Origin: Chloroflexota bacterium
GTDB lineage: Bacteria; Chloroflexota; Dehalococcoidia; Lucifugimonadales; JACPCL1
DNA length: 11,919 bases
Reading direction: 5' to 3'
Assembly: GCA_016210395.1 (NCBI GenBank)
Contig: JACQUI010000137.1
Coordinates: forward strand, 1-11,919
Shown in pieces: positions 1 through 7,458 of the stretch; position 1 is the first letter of the stretch; each line of letters opens with the position of its first letter. A program made the translations under genes and the position numbers. Under the pieces are notes generated by a model, which saw nothing but the letters and a program-made list of their open reading frames with translations, did not search any database and was not told the DNA's origin.

Positions 1-1214
1 GCCCGCACACCAGCGTGCTGTACATCGCTCCCGGCAACGGCGGCACCTCCGGGCTGGGGACAAACGTGCCTGTTGCTCCCACAGACGTGCAGGGTCTCCT
101 GGCGACGGCGCGGGAGCGCAAGGTTGGCCTGACAGTTGTGGGGCCGGAGTCGGCGCTGGAAACGGGCGTGGTGGATGCGTTCCAGCGAGCGGGCGTGCCA
201 ATCTTCGGCCCAAGCAAGGCCGCTGCCTGCATTGAAACGAGCAAGGCGTTTGCCAAGGAGATCATGCTCCGGAACCATGTGCCCACGGCCCAGGGCATGG
301 CTTTCGATTCCTACGAAGAGGCGCGCCGCTTTTTGGAGGGTCACGATGGCCCCATCGTGGTCAAGGCAGATGGCCTGGCCGCTGGCAAAGGGGTCACCAT
401 CGCAATGAGCCGAGCCGAGGCAATTGCCAGCCTGGACCTCTTCATGAAGCAGCGTGTCTTCGGCGATGCGGGATCCCGCGTTGTCCTGGAGGAGTTCATG
501 GTAGGGCGGGAGGTCAGCGTCTTCGCCTTCACCGACGGGTCACGCATCTCTCCACTCGTGGCGGCATGCGACTACAAACGGGCGCTGGATGACGACCAAG
601 GCCCCAACACGGGCGGCATGGGCAGCTACAGCCCGCCGGAGTTCTGGGATGCTGAACTGGCCAGGGAAGCGGAGCAGCGCATTTTTCGTCCTGTCATTGA
701 CGCGCTGGCAAGGGAAGGCCGCCCCTACCGTGGCGTCCTGTACGGGGGCCTCATGCTGACCAGAAGCGGCCTGAAGGTCGTGGAGTTCAACGCACGCCTG
801 GGCGACCCGGAGACGCAGGTGGTGTTGCCCAGGCTAAAGTCCGACCTGGTCGAAATCGCGCAGGCGGTGTCGCAGGGCGACCTTTCCAAGACGGCGGTCG
901 TGTGGGATGATACGGCGTGCGTGGGTGTTGTCATGGCCTCGCAGGGGTATCCGGATTCCTACACAACGGGGTATCCAATCCGTGGGCTGGAAGCCGCCAA
1001 AGCCAAGGGGGAAGCGCTGGTGTTTCACGCCGGTACCAGGGCAGACGGCGAGGCTGTGGCAACCAGTGGCGGCAGGGTCCTGACAGTGGTAGGACAGGCC
1101 CCTACCCTGGCGGAGGCCCGCGCCAGAGCCTACGCTGCAGTCCAGAGCATCCACTTCGAGAACGCCTATTTCCGCAAGGACATTGCCCTTCGGGCCATTG
1201 GCAGGGTGTCATGA
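1..1214 (+). CDS. purD: Phosphoribosylamine-glycine ligase (GAR synthetase), 5' partial
   Basis: Catalyses the second step of de novo purine synthesis: ATP-dependent joining of glycine to phosphoribosylamine, in the cytosol. The reading frame is open from base 3 and begins inside the protein, so roughly the first 20 residues of the N-domain lie upstream; the GTG at 15 is internal, since family sequences continue through this point. Visible hallmarks are APGNGGT in the N-domain, the ATP-grasp lysine loop VVKADGLAAGKGV (about 355-393), GPNTGGMGSYSPP (600-638), the metal/ATP-binding stretch ending VEFNARLGDPETQ (780-821), and a C-terminal domain with TGYPIRGLE. The family signature is usually RFGDPE; here it is RLGDPE, a mild change. 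The stop codon overlaps the ATG of the next gene (ATGA at 1211-1214), implying translational coupling. Identification is near certain. Confidence 0.97.
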   Translation, partial: PHTSVLYIAPGNGGTSGLGTNVPVAPTDVQGLLATARERKVGLTVVGPESALETGVVDAFQRAGVPIFGPSKAAACIETSKAFAKEIMLRNHVPTAQGMAFDSYEEARRFLEGHDGPIVVKADGLAAGKGVTIAMSRAEAIASLDLFMKQRVFGDAGSRVVLEEFMVGREVSVFAFTDGSRISPLVAACDYKRALDDDQGPNTGGMGSYSPPEFWDAELAREAEQRIFRPVIDALAREGRPYRGVLYGGLMLTRSGLKVVEFNARLGDPETQVVLPRLKSDLVEIAQAVSQGDLSKTAVVWDDTACVGVVMASQGYPDSYTTGYPIRGLEAAKAKGEALVFHAGTRADGEAVATSGGRVLTVVGQAPTLAEARARAYAAVQSIHFENAYFRKDIALRAIGRVS

Positions 1215-1819
1215 GCGCCATGTACGTAGAACCAAAGATACCGCAGCGCACGTTCCAGGGCTATCTGGAGCGGTTCAAGGCTCTTCAGCAGACCGAGGCC
1301 GTCAAGAAAATCCACCAGCGGAAGTGGGGCAAGGCTGAGCGCGCCAGGGAACTGGTCAAAGAGGAGACGCTGAACAGCTTTACCCTGGAGCAGGCCGAGG
1401 AACTGTACCGCTGCCTGCCGGTGTCCCAGCGGGGCCGCCAGCAGTTCCTGAGCAATCCCATCGAGGTCATCAGGGAATCGCTGCTGTTCCTGCTGTGGGA
1501 GCCGCTGATGTACGAGATGCGCGTGTACGAGTTCCTGGACCAGGGGGAATGGCTCAGGGGCGCTGACATTTCGCTTGCGGCGGCCCTGCTGTGCACCAAG
1601 GACCCGGACCTGTACGGTCCCATCAGCGCCAACACGGAAAAAGGTCTGAAAGTCCTCGGCATGTACCCGGTGTTTGAGAAGAACGAAAGCAATGCCGGCA
1701 GGTTCCAGAAGGTGCAGGAGACCCTTTTCTATCTGTTCCGGAGGAGCGACCTCAGAGACCTCCTGGAGACGGATGACTTTCTAGAAGCACTTGCCAAGGG
1801 CCTGCTCAAGGTGAGCTAG
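1211..1819 (+). CDS. Uncharacterised 202-residue protein coupled to purD
   Basis: Function not recognised. The start chosen is the ATG overlapping the purD stop (ATGA). The same frame stays open far upstream, but only inside purD. The protein is soluble and largely helical, with no signal peptide or membrane segment. Residues 15-55 are rich in Lys, Arg and Glu. Residues 110-150 (ADISLAAALLCTKDPDLYG, then NTEKGLKVLGM) resemble, by eye, a helical module seen at the N-terminus of some McrB-like and other nucleic-acid-associated proteins, in which a glycine-containing turn precedes a helix, a D/N-P-x-x-Y motif and a 'gLkxLG' helix. That resemblance is tentative and gives no catalytic assignment. 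Codon use matches purD. The gene ends just before an inverted repeat in a convergent gap, so it is probably the last gene of its transcript. Confidence 0.85.
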   Translation: MSAMYVEPKIPQRTFQGYLERFKALQQTEAVKKIHQRKWGKAERARELVKEETLNSFTLEQAEELYRCLPVSQRGRQQFLSNPIEVIRESLLFLLWEPLMYEMRVYEFLDQGEWLRGADISLAAALLCTKDPDLYGPISANTEKGLKVLGMYPVFEKNESNAGRFQKVQETLFYLFRRSDLRDLLETDDFLEALAKGLLKVS

Positions 1820-1860
1820 CGCTTGCTTGCATAGATACTATTTCGATGGACTCCTATTTC

Positions 1861-1913
1861 CCCTGAGACCGTCGAAGGGCGCGGTCGTGTTCGACAGGCT
1901 CACCACGAACGGG
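1861..1913. repeat. Intergenic inverted-repeat element in the convergent gap
   Basis: Bases 1864-1876 (TGAGACCGTCGAA) and 1890-1902 (TTCGACAGGCTCA) are inverted copies matching at 11 of 13 positions around a 13-base spacer. The right half also has its own arms, TCGTG (1885-1889) with CACGA (1904-1908), and GTTCG with CGAAC. From memory, motifs of the form TTCGACAGGCTCACCACGAAC are common dispersed intergenic repeats in several GC-rich bacteria, including Chloroflexota. The element lies between the ends of two converging genes and could fold in RNA from either strand, so it may act as a transcript end, but there is no T-tract. The rest of 1820-1939 shows nothing else recognisable. Confidence 0.6.
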
Positions 1914-1939
1914 ACATGATTGGCGGGCCATTTTCGCCA

Positions 1940-2710
1940 CTAGGCGCCGGAAGGCCCAGCGCCTGCGGACCGCAGCCTTCCCACCTCTTCACGCAGGGCC
2001 TGCACTTCGGAAAGCAGTCTGTCCAGGCGGTCATCTTGTTGGTGCGCCTGGCCGGCATGTCCACCGTTTCCCCTGGTCAAGAAAGAGGCCAGGTTTGCGG
2101 TGACGCCGCTGTAAAAGGCGACGCCCGTAAGCATCAAGACGACGCCGACTGCTCTGCCTCCAGGGGTCACGGGCACCATGTCGCCGTAGCCAACTGTGGT
2201 AACGGTGGCCACAGCCCACCAGAGGGCATCAGGGAACGTCTGAATGGAGGCTCGCTGGCTTGACGCTTCCAGCGCCGGCAGCAACGTCGCGGCGACCAGG
2301 ACAATCCCGAGTCCGTAGACAAACAGGAAATCTACGTTGACAAGTCTGCGCGCGCCTATGATTGCTCGGGTGCCGTAGGCAAAGAGGCGCAACAGGCGCA
2401 GCGGACGGAAGAAGGGGATCGCCACTACCAGTGCATCCAGCCAGTGGCGGCGCAGGTACTCCAGCTTGCGCGGCGCTACGATCACTTTTATCCCCAGGTC
2501 CACGGCGAAGAGCGCCCAGATGAACGTATCCAGGGCAAGAAACACGTCTTGCTCGGCGGGCGAAAGGGGCCACAGGAGCGGCCCCAAGAGCAGCGGGACC
2601 ATGACAAAGGCAAGCACAAGCAACGGCAGCTCCGTTGCGCGTTCCATGCGGGTGAGAAGCGCTTCCCTGTGCGCTTGGTCCGCATCTTCGAAGAGAGCAC
2701 GGATATTCAT
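1940..2710 (-). CDS. Voltage-gated-type potassium channel (6TM)
   Basis: A 256-residue membrane K+ channel subunit, expected to work as a homotetramer. The K+ selectivity filter TTVGYGD is at residues 171-177, preceded by a pore helix (about 158-170) and followed by S6 (about 184-208). Hydrophobic segments before it fit S1 (26-48), S2 (55-78, with Asp71), S3 (91-100), S4 (101-120) and S5 (126-147). The S4 segment carries Arg102, Arg105 and Arg108 at every third position, as in voltage sensors, though fewer than in classical Kv channels. After S6, residues 226-247 form a short heptad-like Glu/Leu/Arg stretch that may be a tetramerising coiled coil. There is no RCK/TrkA or cyclic-nucleotide-binding domain. 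The ATG at 2708-2710 has a GGAGG ribosome site 8 bases upstream (complement of 2719-2723). It is divergent from the antiporter gene, suggesting joint control of cation balance. Confidence 0.93.
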   Translation of the reverse strand: MNIRALFEDADQAHREALLTRMERATELPLLVLAFVMVPLLLGPLLWPLSPAEQDVFLALDTFIWALFAVDLGIKVIVAPRKLEYLRRHWLDALVVAIPFFRPLRLLRLFAYGTRAIIGARRLVNVDFLFVYGLGIVLVAATLLPALEASSQRASIQTFPDALWWAVATVTTVGYGDMVPVTPGGRAVGVVLMLTGVAFYSGVTANLASFLTRGNGGHAGQAHQQDDRLDRLLSEVQALREEVGRLRSAGAGPSGA

Positions 2711-2838
2711 GCAGCGAGCCTCCGTGGCTGTCGGTCCTCACAAGTTCGGCAACCCTTCCGTCCAAAGCGGCGGGGGCAAGGCATGCCCCAAACTGGCCAA
2801 GCGATACTATATACCGCCGCAGTCCAGGACGCATCCGT
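2711..2838. promoter_or_regulatory. Divergent control region between channel and antiporter genes
   Basis: This 128-base gap separates two outward-facing genes and must contain the start signals for both unless they are read from afar. The only AT-rich island is around 2803-2813 (GATACTATATA), which could supply a -10 box on either strand. I find no convincing -35 partner at 16-18 bases on either side. A GGAGG site for the minus-strand gene lies at 2719-2723, and an AGGA site for the plus-strand gene at 2826-2829. Confidence 0.35.
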
Positions 2839-4653
2839 ATGGAGCTTGAGAACGTACTGGTAAGGGACGTGGCGATCATCATGGCAACCGCGGGCATCGC
2901 GTTGCTGGTGTTCCGCCGCCTGGGCCAACCCCCCATCCTTGGCTATCTCATCGCGGGCGTGATCGTCGGTCCTTTCACCCTGCCCATTCCGTCTATTGAA
3001 GACATTGAAACCATCCGCCTCCTTTCCGATCTCGGCCTGGTCGTCCTCCTCTTTGCCCTGGGGCTGGAGTTTGGCTGGGAGCGCATACGCCAGGTTGGGA
3101 TGAACGTGGTCATCATCGGCGTCATGGAGATCGCCTTCATGATGGCGCTTGGGTACGAGATCGGCGTGCTGATGGGGTGGACCGGTGCAGAGGCGATTTT
3201 TCTCGGGGCGTGCATCGCTATCAGCAGCTCAGCCGTCCTGGTGAAGGTGCTTCGAGACGCCGGCAAGCTGCGAGAAGGGTTTGCCCGGCTCATCGTCGGG
3301 ATTCTTGTGGTTGAAGACTTCGCCGCAGTCATCTTGTTGACGCTGCTGTCCGGAGTTGCGGACATTGGCCCTGCCGTTTGGAGCGACGTCGGCTTCCTGG
3401 CCGGAAAGCTGGTGCTTTTTGCCGTTGCGGCCCTGACCCTTGGGACGCTGCTGGCCCCTCGCCTTATCGGCTGGGTTGCCCGTCTACGGTCTACAGAAGC
3501 GCTGCTCCTGGTGAGCTTGGCGCTGTGCTTCGGCCTTGCCCTGCTTGGCCAGGAGCTAGGTTTGTCTGCGGCGGCAGGGGCCTTCCTCATAGGAACGGTG
3601 CTGGGAGACACGAAGCAGTCGCACGACATCTACGAGATCATGGTCCCCATCAGGGACATGTTCGGGGCGCTGTTTTTTGTTTCGATTGGCATGTTGATAG
3701 ACGTGCGGCAGATACCGAACGTGCTGCTCCCCGCCCTGCTCGTGTCCTTCGTTTTTGTGGCCGGCAAAGTCCTGGCGAACACGCTTGGCACATTCCTCAC
3801 CGGACACGATTTCAGAACATCGCTACGGGTGGGCATGGGCATGCCGCAGATAGGAGAGTTCTCCCTGGCTATGGCGAAGGTAGGGACCGAGCGCGCGGCG
3901 CTGGGCGCGTTTTTCTACCCTATCCTGGCGGTGACCACTGCTTTTACTTCTGCGGCGTACCCCTACATCTTCCGGTCCGCCGACGCTGCGGCCAGATACT
4001 TGGAGCGACGCTCCCCGCGCATGTTGCAGCTCTACGTAGTCAATCTTGAGCGGTGGCTTGCCTTTCTCCGGCGGTCTTCCGGCAAACGCAGCCCTGTCAC
4101 ACAACGCCTCAACCACGCCACGCGCGTTGCCCTGCTGAACATTGCGATCATTATGACCCTTGTGGCCGTGGGCACCTTTGCCTTGCGCTTTTCAAACGAA
4201 CTCTCCAGCCTGTTGCCGCTGCCGGAAGGCCTGGTAGGACTGGTCATTGGATTCGGCGTGATCGCACTGTGCGTCCCTTCCGGCTTTGCGATCTGGCGCG
4301 AGCTTCAAGCCATTACCGAGGAACTGACGGTCCAGCTCTTTCAGCGCCGCGCAGCTTCCCTCCGCCGGTGGAACCGGGAGGATCTGCGGCAGGTCATTCG
4401 CGATAGCATTCTGGCGGCGCTGGTGGTCCTCATTGCTATCTGGACGATTCCATTCGTATCTCACCTGCTTTCCCTCGGCCGCTTGTCTATCCCTGTGCCC
4501 CTGCTCCTGCTGGGAGGGGCCGTATTCATCACTGCCCGCATCGCTTTCAAGATCCACGCCATACTGGTAGCGACGTTCAGCAGGACATTCCTGGGACAGC
4601 AAAAAGACCCCGATCCCGATCCGCCGGACGAACCAAAACAAGGCGACTCCTAG
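2839..4653 (+). CDS. CPA2-family cation:proton antiporter with C-terminal membrane extension
   Basis: A 604-residue inner-membrane antiporter of the monovalent cation:proton antiporter-2 (KefB/NapA-like) family, exchanging Na+ or K+ for H+. The Na_H_Exchanger domain spans about residues 8-380. Conserved marks are QPPILGYLIAGVIVGP (30-45), LLSDLGLVVLLFALGLEF (61-78), AISSSAVLVKVL (127-138), the ion-site helix ILVVEDFAAV (155-164, acidic pair Glu159-Asp160 where relatives have ND, DD or QD), AAAGAFLIGTVLGDT (244-258), FFVSIGMLID (279-288) and MPQIGEFSLA (335-344). The C-terminal part (about 425-585) has no RCK/TrkA-N nucleotide-binding domain; instead it has four further hydrophobic segments separated by a basic stretch (about 500-521), ending in a Asp/Pro-rich tail. 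Start: ATG with AGGA 9 bases upstream. It is divergent from a K+ channel. Substrate ion cannot be told from sequence. Confidence 0.95.
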   Translation: MELENVLVRDVAIIMATAGIALLVFRRLGQPPILGYLIAGVIVGPFTLPIPSIEDIETIRLLSDLGLVVLLFALGLEFGWERIRQVGMNVVIIGVMEIAFMMALGYEIGVLMGWTGAEAIFLGACIAISSSAVLVKVLRDAGKLREGFARLIVGILVVEDFAAVILLTLLSGVADIGPAVWSDVGFLAGKLVLFAVAALTLGTLLAPRLIGWVARLRSTEALLLVSLALCFGLALLGQELGLSAAAGAFLIGTVLGDTKQSHDIYEIMVPIRDMFGALFFVSIGMLIDVRQIPNVLLPALLVSFVFVAGKVLANTLGTFLTGHDFRTSLRVGMGMPQIGEFSLAMAKVGTERAALGAFFYPILAVTTAFTSAAYPYIFRSADAAARYLERRSPRMLQLYVVNLERWLAFLRRSSGKRSPVTQRLNHATRVALLNIAIIMTLVAVGTFALRFSNELSSLLPLPEGLVGLVIGFGVIALCVPSGFAIWRELQAITEELTVQLFQRRAASLRRWNREDLRQVIRDSILAALVVLIAIWTIPFVSHLLSLGRLSIPVPLLLLGGAVFITARIAFKIHAILVATFSRTFLGQQKDPDPDPPDEPKQGDS

Positions 4654-4844
4654 CCTCTTGTCTCTCCAGTAGCCTTCCTGGGTGCATGCCTGTGTGCGCC
4701 TGGACGCTAGCCCCTTGGCTCTTCCGTAGTCATGTTCCCATCAGCGCGCCTTTTTGTCCCTCATGCAGTTTATCTGGCGCTTCGTTTGTGATAGGCTACT
4801 ACGTAATCGTCTACGCATTGGTATTGTTACATCAGAGGTAGGGT
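4654..4844 (+). promoter_or_regulatory. Gap before the molybdenum hydroxylase gene, with a weak possible promoter
   Basis: The gap of 191 bases has no supported gene and no clear terminator for the antiporter. A possible extended -10 box, TGG-TATTGT, lies at 4819-4827, but no -35 box is found at the usual spacing, and the predicted start would leave only about 11 bases of leader. A good ribosome site (AGAGGTAGGG, 4834-4843) precedes the ATG at 4845. Confidence 0.25.
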
Positions 4845-7160
4845 ATGTTGGACTATAAGCCAAACGCCGTCCTTTCTACTACGGAATACAAGGTCGTGGG
4901 CACCCGCCCGCCCCGTCATGACGCCCTGGACAAGGTGACAGGCAACGCCAGGTACGGCGCGGACGTGCGCCTGCCCGGCATGCTCTACGGAGCCGTGCTG
5001 CGCAGCCCCCACGCGCACGCCAGGATCAAGTCCATTGATGCCAGCAGGGCGAGGGCTCTTCCAGGCGTCAAGGCGGTTATCGTCTCATCGGACCTGCCGG
5101 ACCTCTCGGGCAAGGTGGCGGACCTCGGGGAGGGCGCGCGGGCCAACTATACCTTCATGAGCCAGAACATCCTGGCAGGCCCCAAGGTCCTGTACAAAGG
5201 CCATGCCGTTGCCGCTGTTGCCGCCACCAGCCCCTTCCTTGCAGAAGAGGCGCTGGCGCTGATCAAAGTGGAATACGATGTTCTGCCCGCCGTCCTGGAC
5301 GGGCGCGAGGCCATGAAGGACGGCGCGCCCGTCCTGCATGAAGGGCGCAACGCGCTGGCGGGACCCGGTGCGCGGCCCGGGGCATCTCCCACCAATATCG
5401 CCAGCCGCGTGGAGTTCAAGCTGGGCGATCTGGAAGAGGGCTTCAAGAAGGCCGATGTCATCGTGGAGCGGGAGACGCACACCAAGGCGGTGCACCAGGG
5501 GTACATCGAGCCGCACGCCGCCACCGCCCAGTGGCACGCCGACGGCAACGTCACCGTCTGGTCCAGCAGCCAGGGGCAATTCATGGTGCGGGAGCAGACC
5601 TCCACTATCCTGGGCATCCCGGTCTCTCGTGTGAAGGCGGTCCCCATGGAGATCGGTGGCGGGTTCGGAGGCAAGCTGGTGGTCTACCTGGAGCCCCTGG
5701 CGGCGCTCCTGTCGCGCGAAAGCGGCGGCCAGCCGGTGAAGCTCACCATGAGCCGCACGGAGGTCTTCGAAGCCACCGGCCCAACGTCAGGCACGCACGT
5801 CAGGGTGAAGCTGGGCGCTACCAAAGAAGGAAAGCTGGTTGCGGGCGAGGCGCATCTGATCTATGAGGCCGGCGCCTATCCAGGTTCCCCTGTTGGCGCC
5901 GGATGCCGCTGCATCTTCGCGCCGTACGACATCCCCAACGCCTATATCGAAGGCTACGACGTGGTCGTGAACATCCCCAGGTCTGTGGCGTACCGCGCCC
6001 CAGGCTCGCCGGCCGCCGCCCTGGCTATGGAGACCGCCATTGACGAGCTGTGCGAAAGGCTGGGGATGGACCCCCTGGAGTTCCGCATCCTGAACAGCGC
6101 CAGAGAGGGCGTCCGCCAGGCCACGGGGCCTGTCCACGGCAAGCTCGGCCACATCGAGGTGCTGCAAGCTGCAAAGAGCCACGACCACTATGCCGGCAAG
6201 CTGGCCGGCCCCTACCGTGGGCGTGGCGTTGCCAGCGGCTTCTGGTTCAACGCCAGCGGCCCTTCCAGCGCCATCGCCAGCGTCAACCCCGACGGCACGG
6301 TCAGCCTTGCGGAAGGCTCTCCGGACATCGGGGGCACCCGCACGTCCGTTGCCATGCAGCTGGCGGAAGCCTTGGGCATTCCAGTCAGCAAGGTGAAGCC
6401 CAGCGTGGTTGACACAGACTCCATCGGCTTCACCTCCGTCACAGGCGGCAGCGGCGTGACGTTCAAGACCGGCGTTGCCTGCTACGAGGCCGGGCTGGAC
6501 ATCAAGCGCCAGATGATCGAGCGCGCCGCTGCCATCTGGAACGTTGCCGTCGAAAACGTCGAGTACAAAGAGGGCGCGCTGTTCCACACTTCAGACCCCA
6601 ACTTGAAGCTCACCTTTGCGGAGCTGGCTGCCCGCCTCAACGCCACGGGCGGCCCCATTGTGGGACGCGCGACTGTTAACCCCCGGGGCGTCGGCGCCGC
6701 CGTAAGCACACACCTGGTGGACGTGGAGGTTGACCCCGACACGGGCAAGGTGACCGTGCTGCGCTACACTGCCGTGCAAGACGCGGGCAAGGCGGTGCAT
6801 CCCACCTACGTGGAAGGCCAGATCCAGGGCGGCGTCGCGCAGGGCGTCGGCTGGGCGCTGAATGAGGAGTACTTCTACAACGACCAGGGCCGCATGATGA
6901 ACGCCAGCTTCCTGGACTACCGCATGCCCACGTCGCTGGACCTTCCCATGATAGACACCGTCATCGTGGAAGTAGCGAACCCGGGCCATCCCTTTGGCGT
7001 GAGGGGTGTTGGAGAGGTGCCCATCTGCCCGCCGCTGGCCGCCATGAACAACGCCGTGTATCATGCCATCGGCGTTCGCATAGATGAGCTGCCCATGACG
7101 CCTGCTAGAGTCCTGGCGGCATTGCGTTCAAACGGGCACAAGAACGGCCACAAGGGGTAG
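4845..7160 (+). CDS. Xanthine-dehydrogenase-family molybdenum hydroxylase, molybdopterin-binding large subunit
   Basis: A 771-residue large (molybdenum cofactor) subunit of the xanthine dehydrogenase/aldehyde oxidase family, which hydroxylates heterocycles or aldehydes using water. The first domain (about 15-155) starts with the usual RxDALDKVTGxARYGAD. Cofactor motifs follow: HQGYIEPH (217-224), GGGFGGK (271-277), AYRAPGSP (382-389), PDIGGTRTSVAMQ (493-505) and GVGE (721-724), with Glu724 the expected catalytic base. The CoxL-type loop AYXCSFR is absent, so it is not form I CO dehydrogenase. The glutamate after GGGFGGK that binds purines in xanthine oxidase is Leu278, arguing against xanthine as substrate. 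No FAD or 2Fe-2S subunit gene is adjacent, so its electron partners must be encoded elsewhere. A MoaD-like gene follows after 4 bases. The tail carries a duplicated NGHK. Family certain, substrate unknown. Confidence 0.95.
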   Translation: MLDYKPNAVLSTTEYKVVGTRPPRHDALDKVTGNARYGADVRLPGMLYGAVLRSPHAHARIKSIDASRARALPGVKAVIVSSDLPDLSGKVADLGEGARANYTFMSQNILAGPKVLYKGHAVAAVAATSPFLAEEALALIKVEYDVLPAVLDGREAMKDGAPVLHEGRNALAGPGARPGASPTNIASRVEFKLGDLEEGFKKADVIVERETHTKAVHQGYIEPHAATAQWHADGNVTVWSSSQGQFMVREQTSTILGIPVSRVKAVPMEIGGGFGGKLVVYLEPLAALLSRESGGQPVKLTMSRTEVFEATGPTSGTHVRVKLGATKEGKLVAGEAHLIYEAGAYPGSPVGAGCRCIFAPYDIPNAYIEGYDVVVNIPRSVAYRAPGSPAAALAMETAIDELCERLGMDPLEFRILNSAREGVRQATGPVHGKLGHIEVLQAAKSHDHYAGKLAGPYRGRGVASGFWFNASGPSSAIASVNPDGTVSLAEGSPDIGGTRTSVAMQLAEALGIPVSKVKPSVVDTDSIGFTSVTGGSGVTFKTGVACYEAGLDIKRQMIERAAAIWNVAVENVEYKEGALFHTSDPNLKLTFAELAARLNATGGPIVGRATVNPRGVGAAVSTHLVDVEVDPDTGKVTVLRYTAVQDAGKAVHPTYVEGQIQGGVAQGVGWALNEEYFYNDQGRMMNASFLDYRMPTSLDLPMIDTVIVEVANPGHPFGVRGVGEVPICPPLAAMNNAVYHAIGVRIDELPMTPARVLAALRSNGHKNGHKG

Positions 7161-7164
7161 AGGC

Positions 7165-7440
7165 ATGCCGCAGGTCTGGCTCTTCGCATCATTGCGAAAC
7201 GTGACCCGGGGCAAGTGCCCCGTGACGGTGCCGGGCGCGACGGTGCGACAGGTCGTCGAGAGCTTGGACACGGAATACCCCGGCGCGCGGGAGGCATTGA
7301 CCTTGGACGGCGATCTAATGCCGGGCCTGGCGGTGGTTGTAGACGGCGAAACCAGCGCCCTCGGCTTGCTGCAGCCCGTGCAGGAGGCCAGCGAGGTCCA
7401 TTTCCTCCCGGCAATCGGCGGAGGTTCTCCCAGCGCCTGA
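7165..7440 (+). CDS. MoaD/ThiS-family ubiquitin-like sulfur carrier with C-terminal tail
   Basis: A 91-residue beta-grasp protein of the MoaD/ThiS family. Such proteins are adenylated at a C-terminal Gly-Gly, receive sulfur as a thiocarboxylate, and in the MoaD case donate it to molybdopterin synthase (MoaE). The family pattern is clear: VWLFASLRNVT (4-14), the strand-turn TVPGATVRQVVESL (21-34), EYPGAREAL (37-45), then EVHFLPAIGGG (77-87). Four residues, Ser-Pro-Ser-Ala, follow the glycines, so the conjugating glycine is not exposed as encoded. The gene begins 4 bases after the molybdenum hydroxylase stop and is surely co-transcribed with it, which supports a role in cofactor supply for that enzyme. 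No MoaE or MoeB gene is in the window. The ATG has the purine-rich run AAGGGG just upstream, overlapping the preceding stop. Confidence 0.9.
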   Translation: MPQVWLFASLRNVTRGKCPVTVPGATVRQVVESLDTEYPGAREALTLDGDLMPGLAVVVDGETSALGLLQPVQEASEVHFLPAIGGGSPSA

Positions 7441-7458
7441 AGGAGAAACGTCGCGTAG

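Noticed and set aside
917..1210. Upstream extension of the 202-residue protein's frame through purD
   Set aside because: It overlaps the conserved C-terminal domain of PurD, the translation is low-complexity Gly/Arg-rich, and the ATGA start at 1211 explains the gene.
2229..2936. Minus-strand frame overlapping the K+ channel and the divergent gap
   Set aside because: It is out of frame with the channel, crosses its start, and has no family resemblance; the channel frame has clear membrane segments and a filter motif.
3378..4049. Plus-strand alternative frame inside the antiporter
   Set aside because: Arg/Pro/Gly-rich shadow of the antiporter, whose own frame is fully conserved there.
5787..6587. 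Long open frame on the minus strand within the molybdenum hydroxylase gene
   Set aside because: It is an antisense shadow of a high-GC conserved gene with Asp/Gly/His-rich low-complexity translation and no ribosome site.
4845..7160. Carbon monoxide dehydrogenase (CoxL) identity
   Set aside because: The CoxL active-site loop AYXCSFR is replaced by AYRAPGSP.
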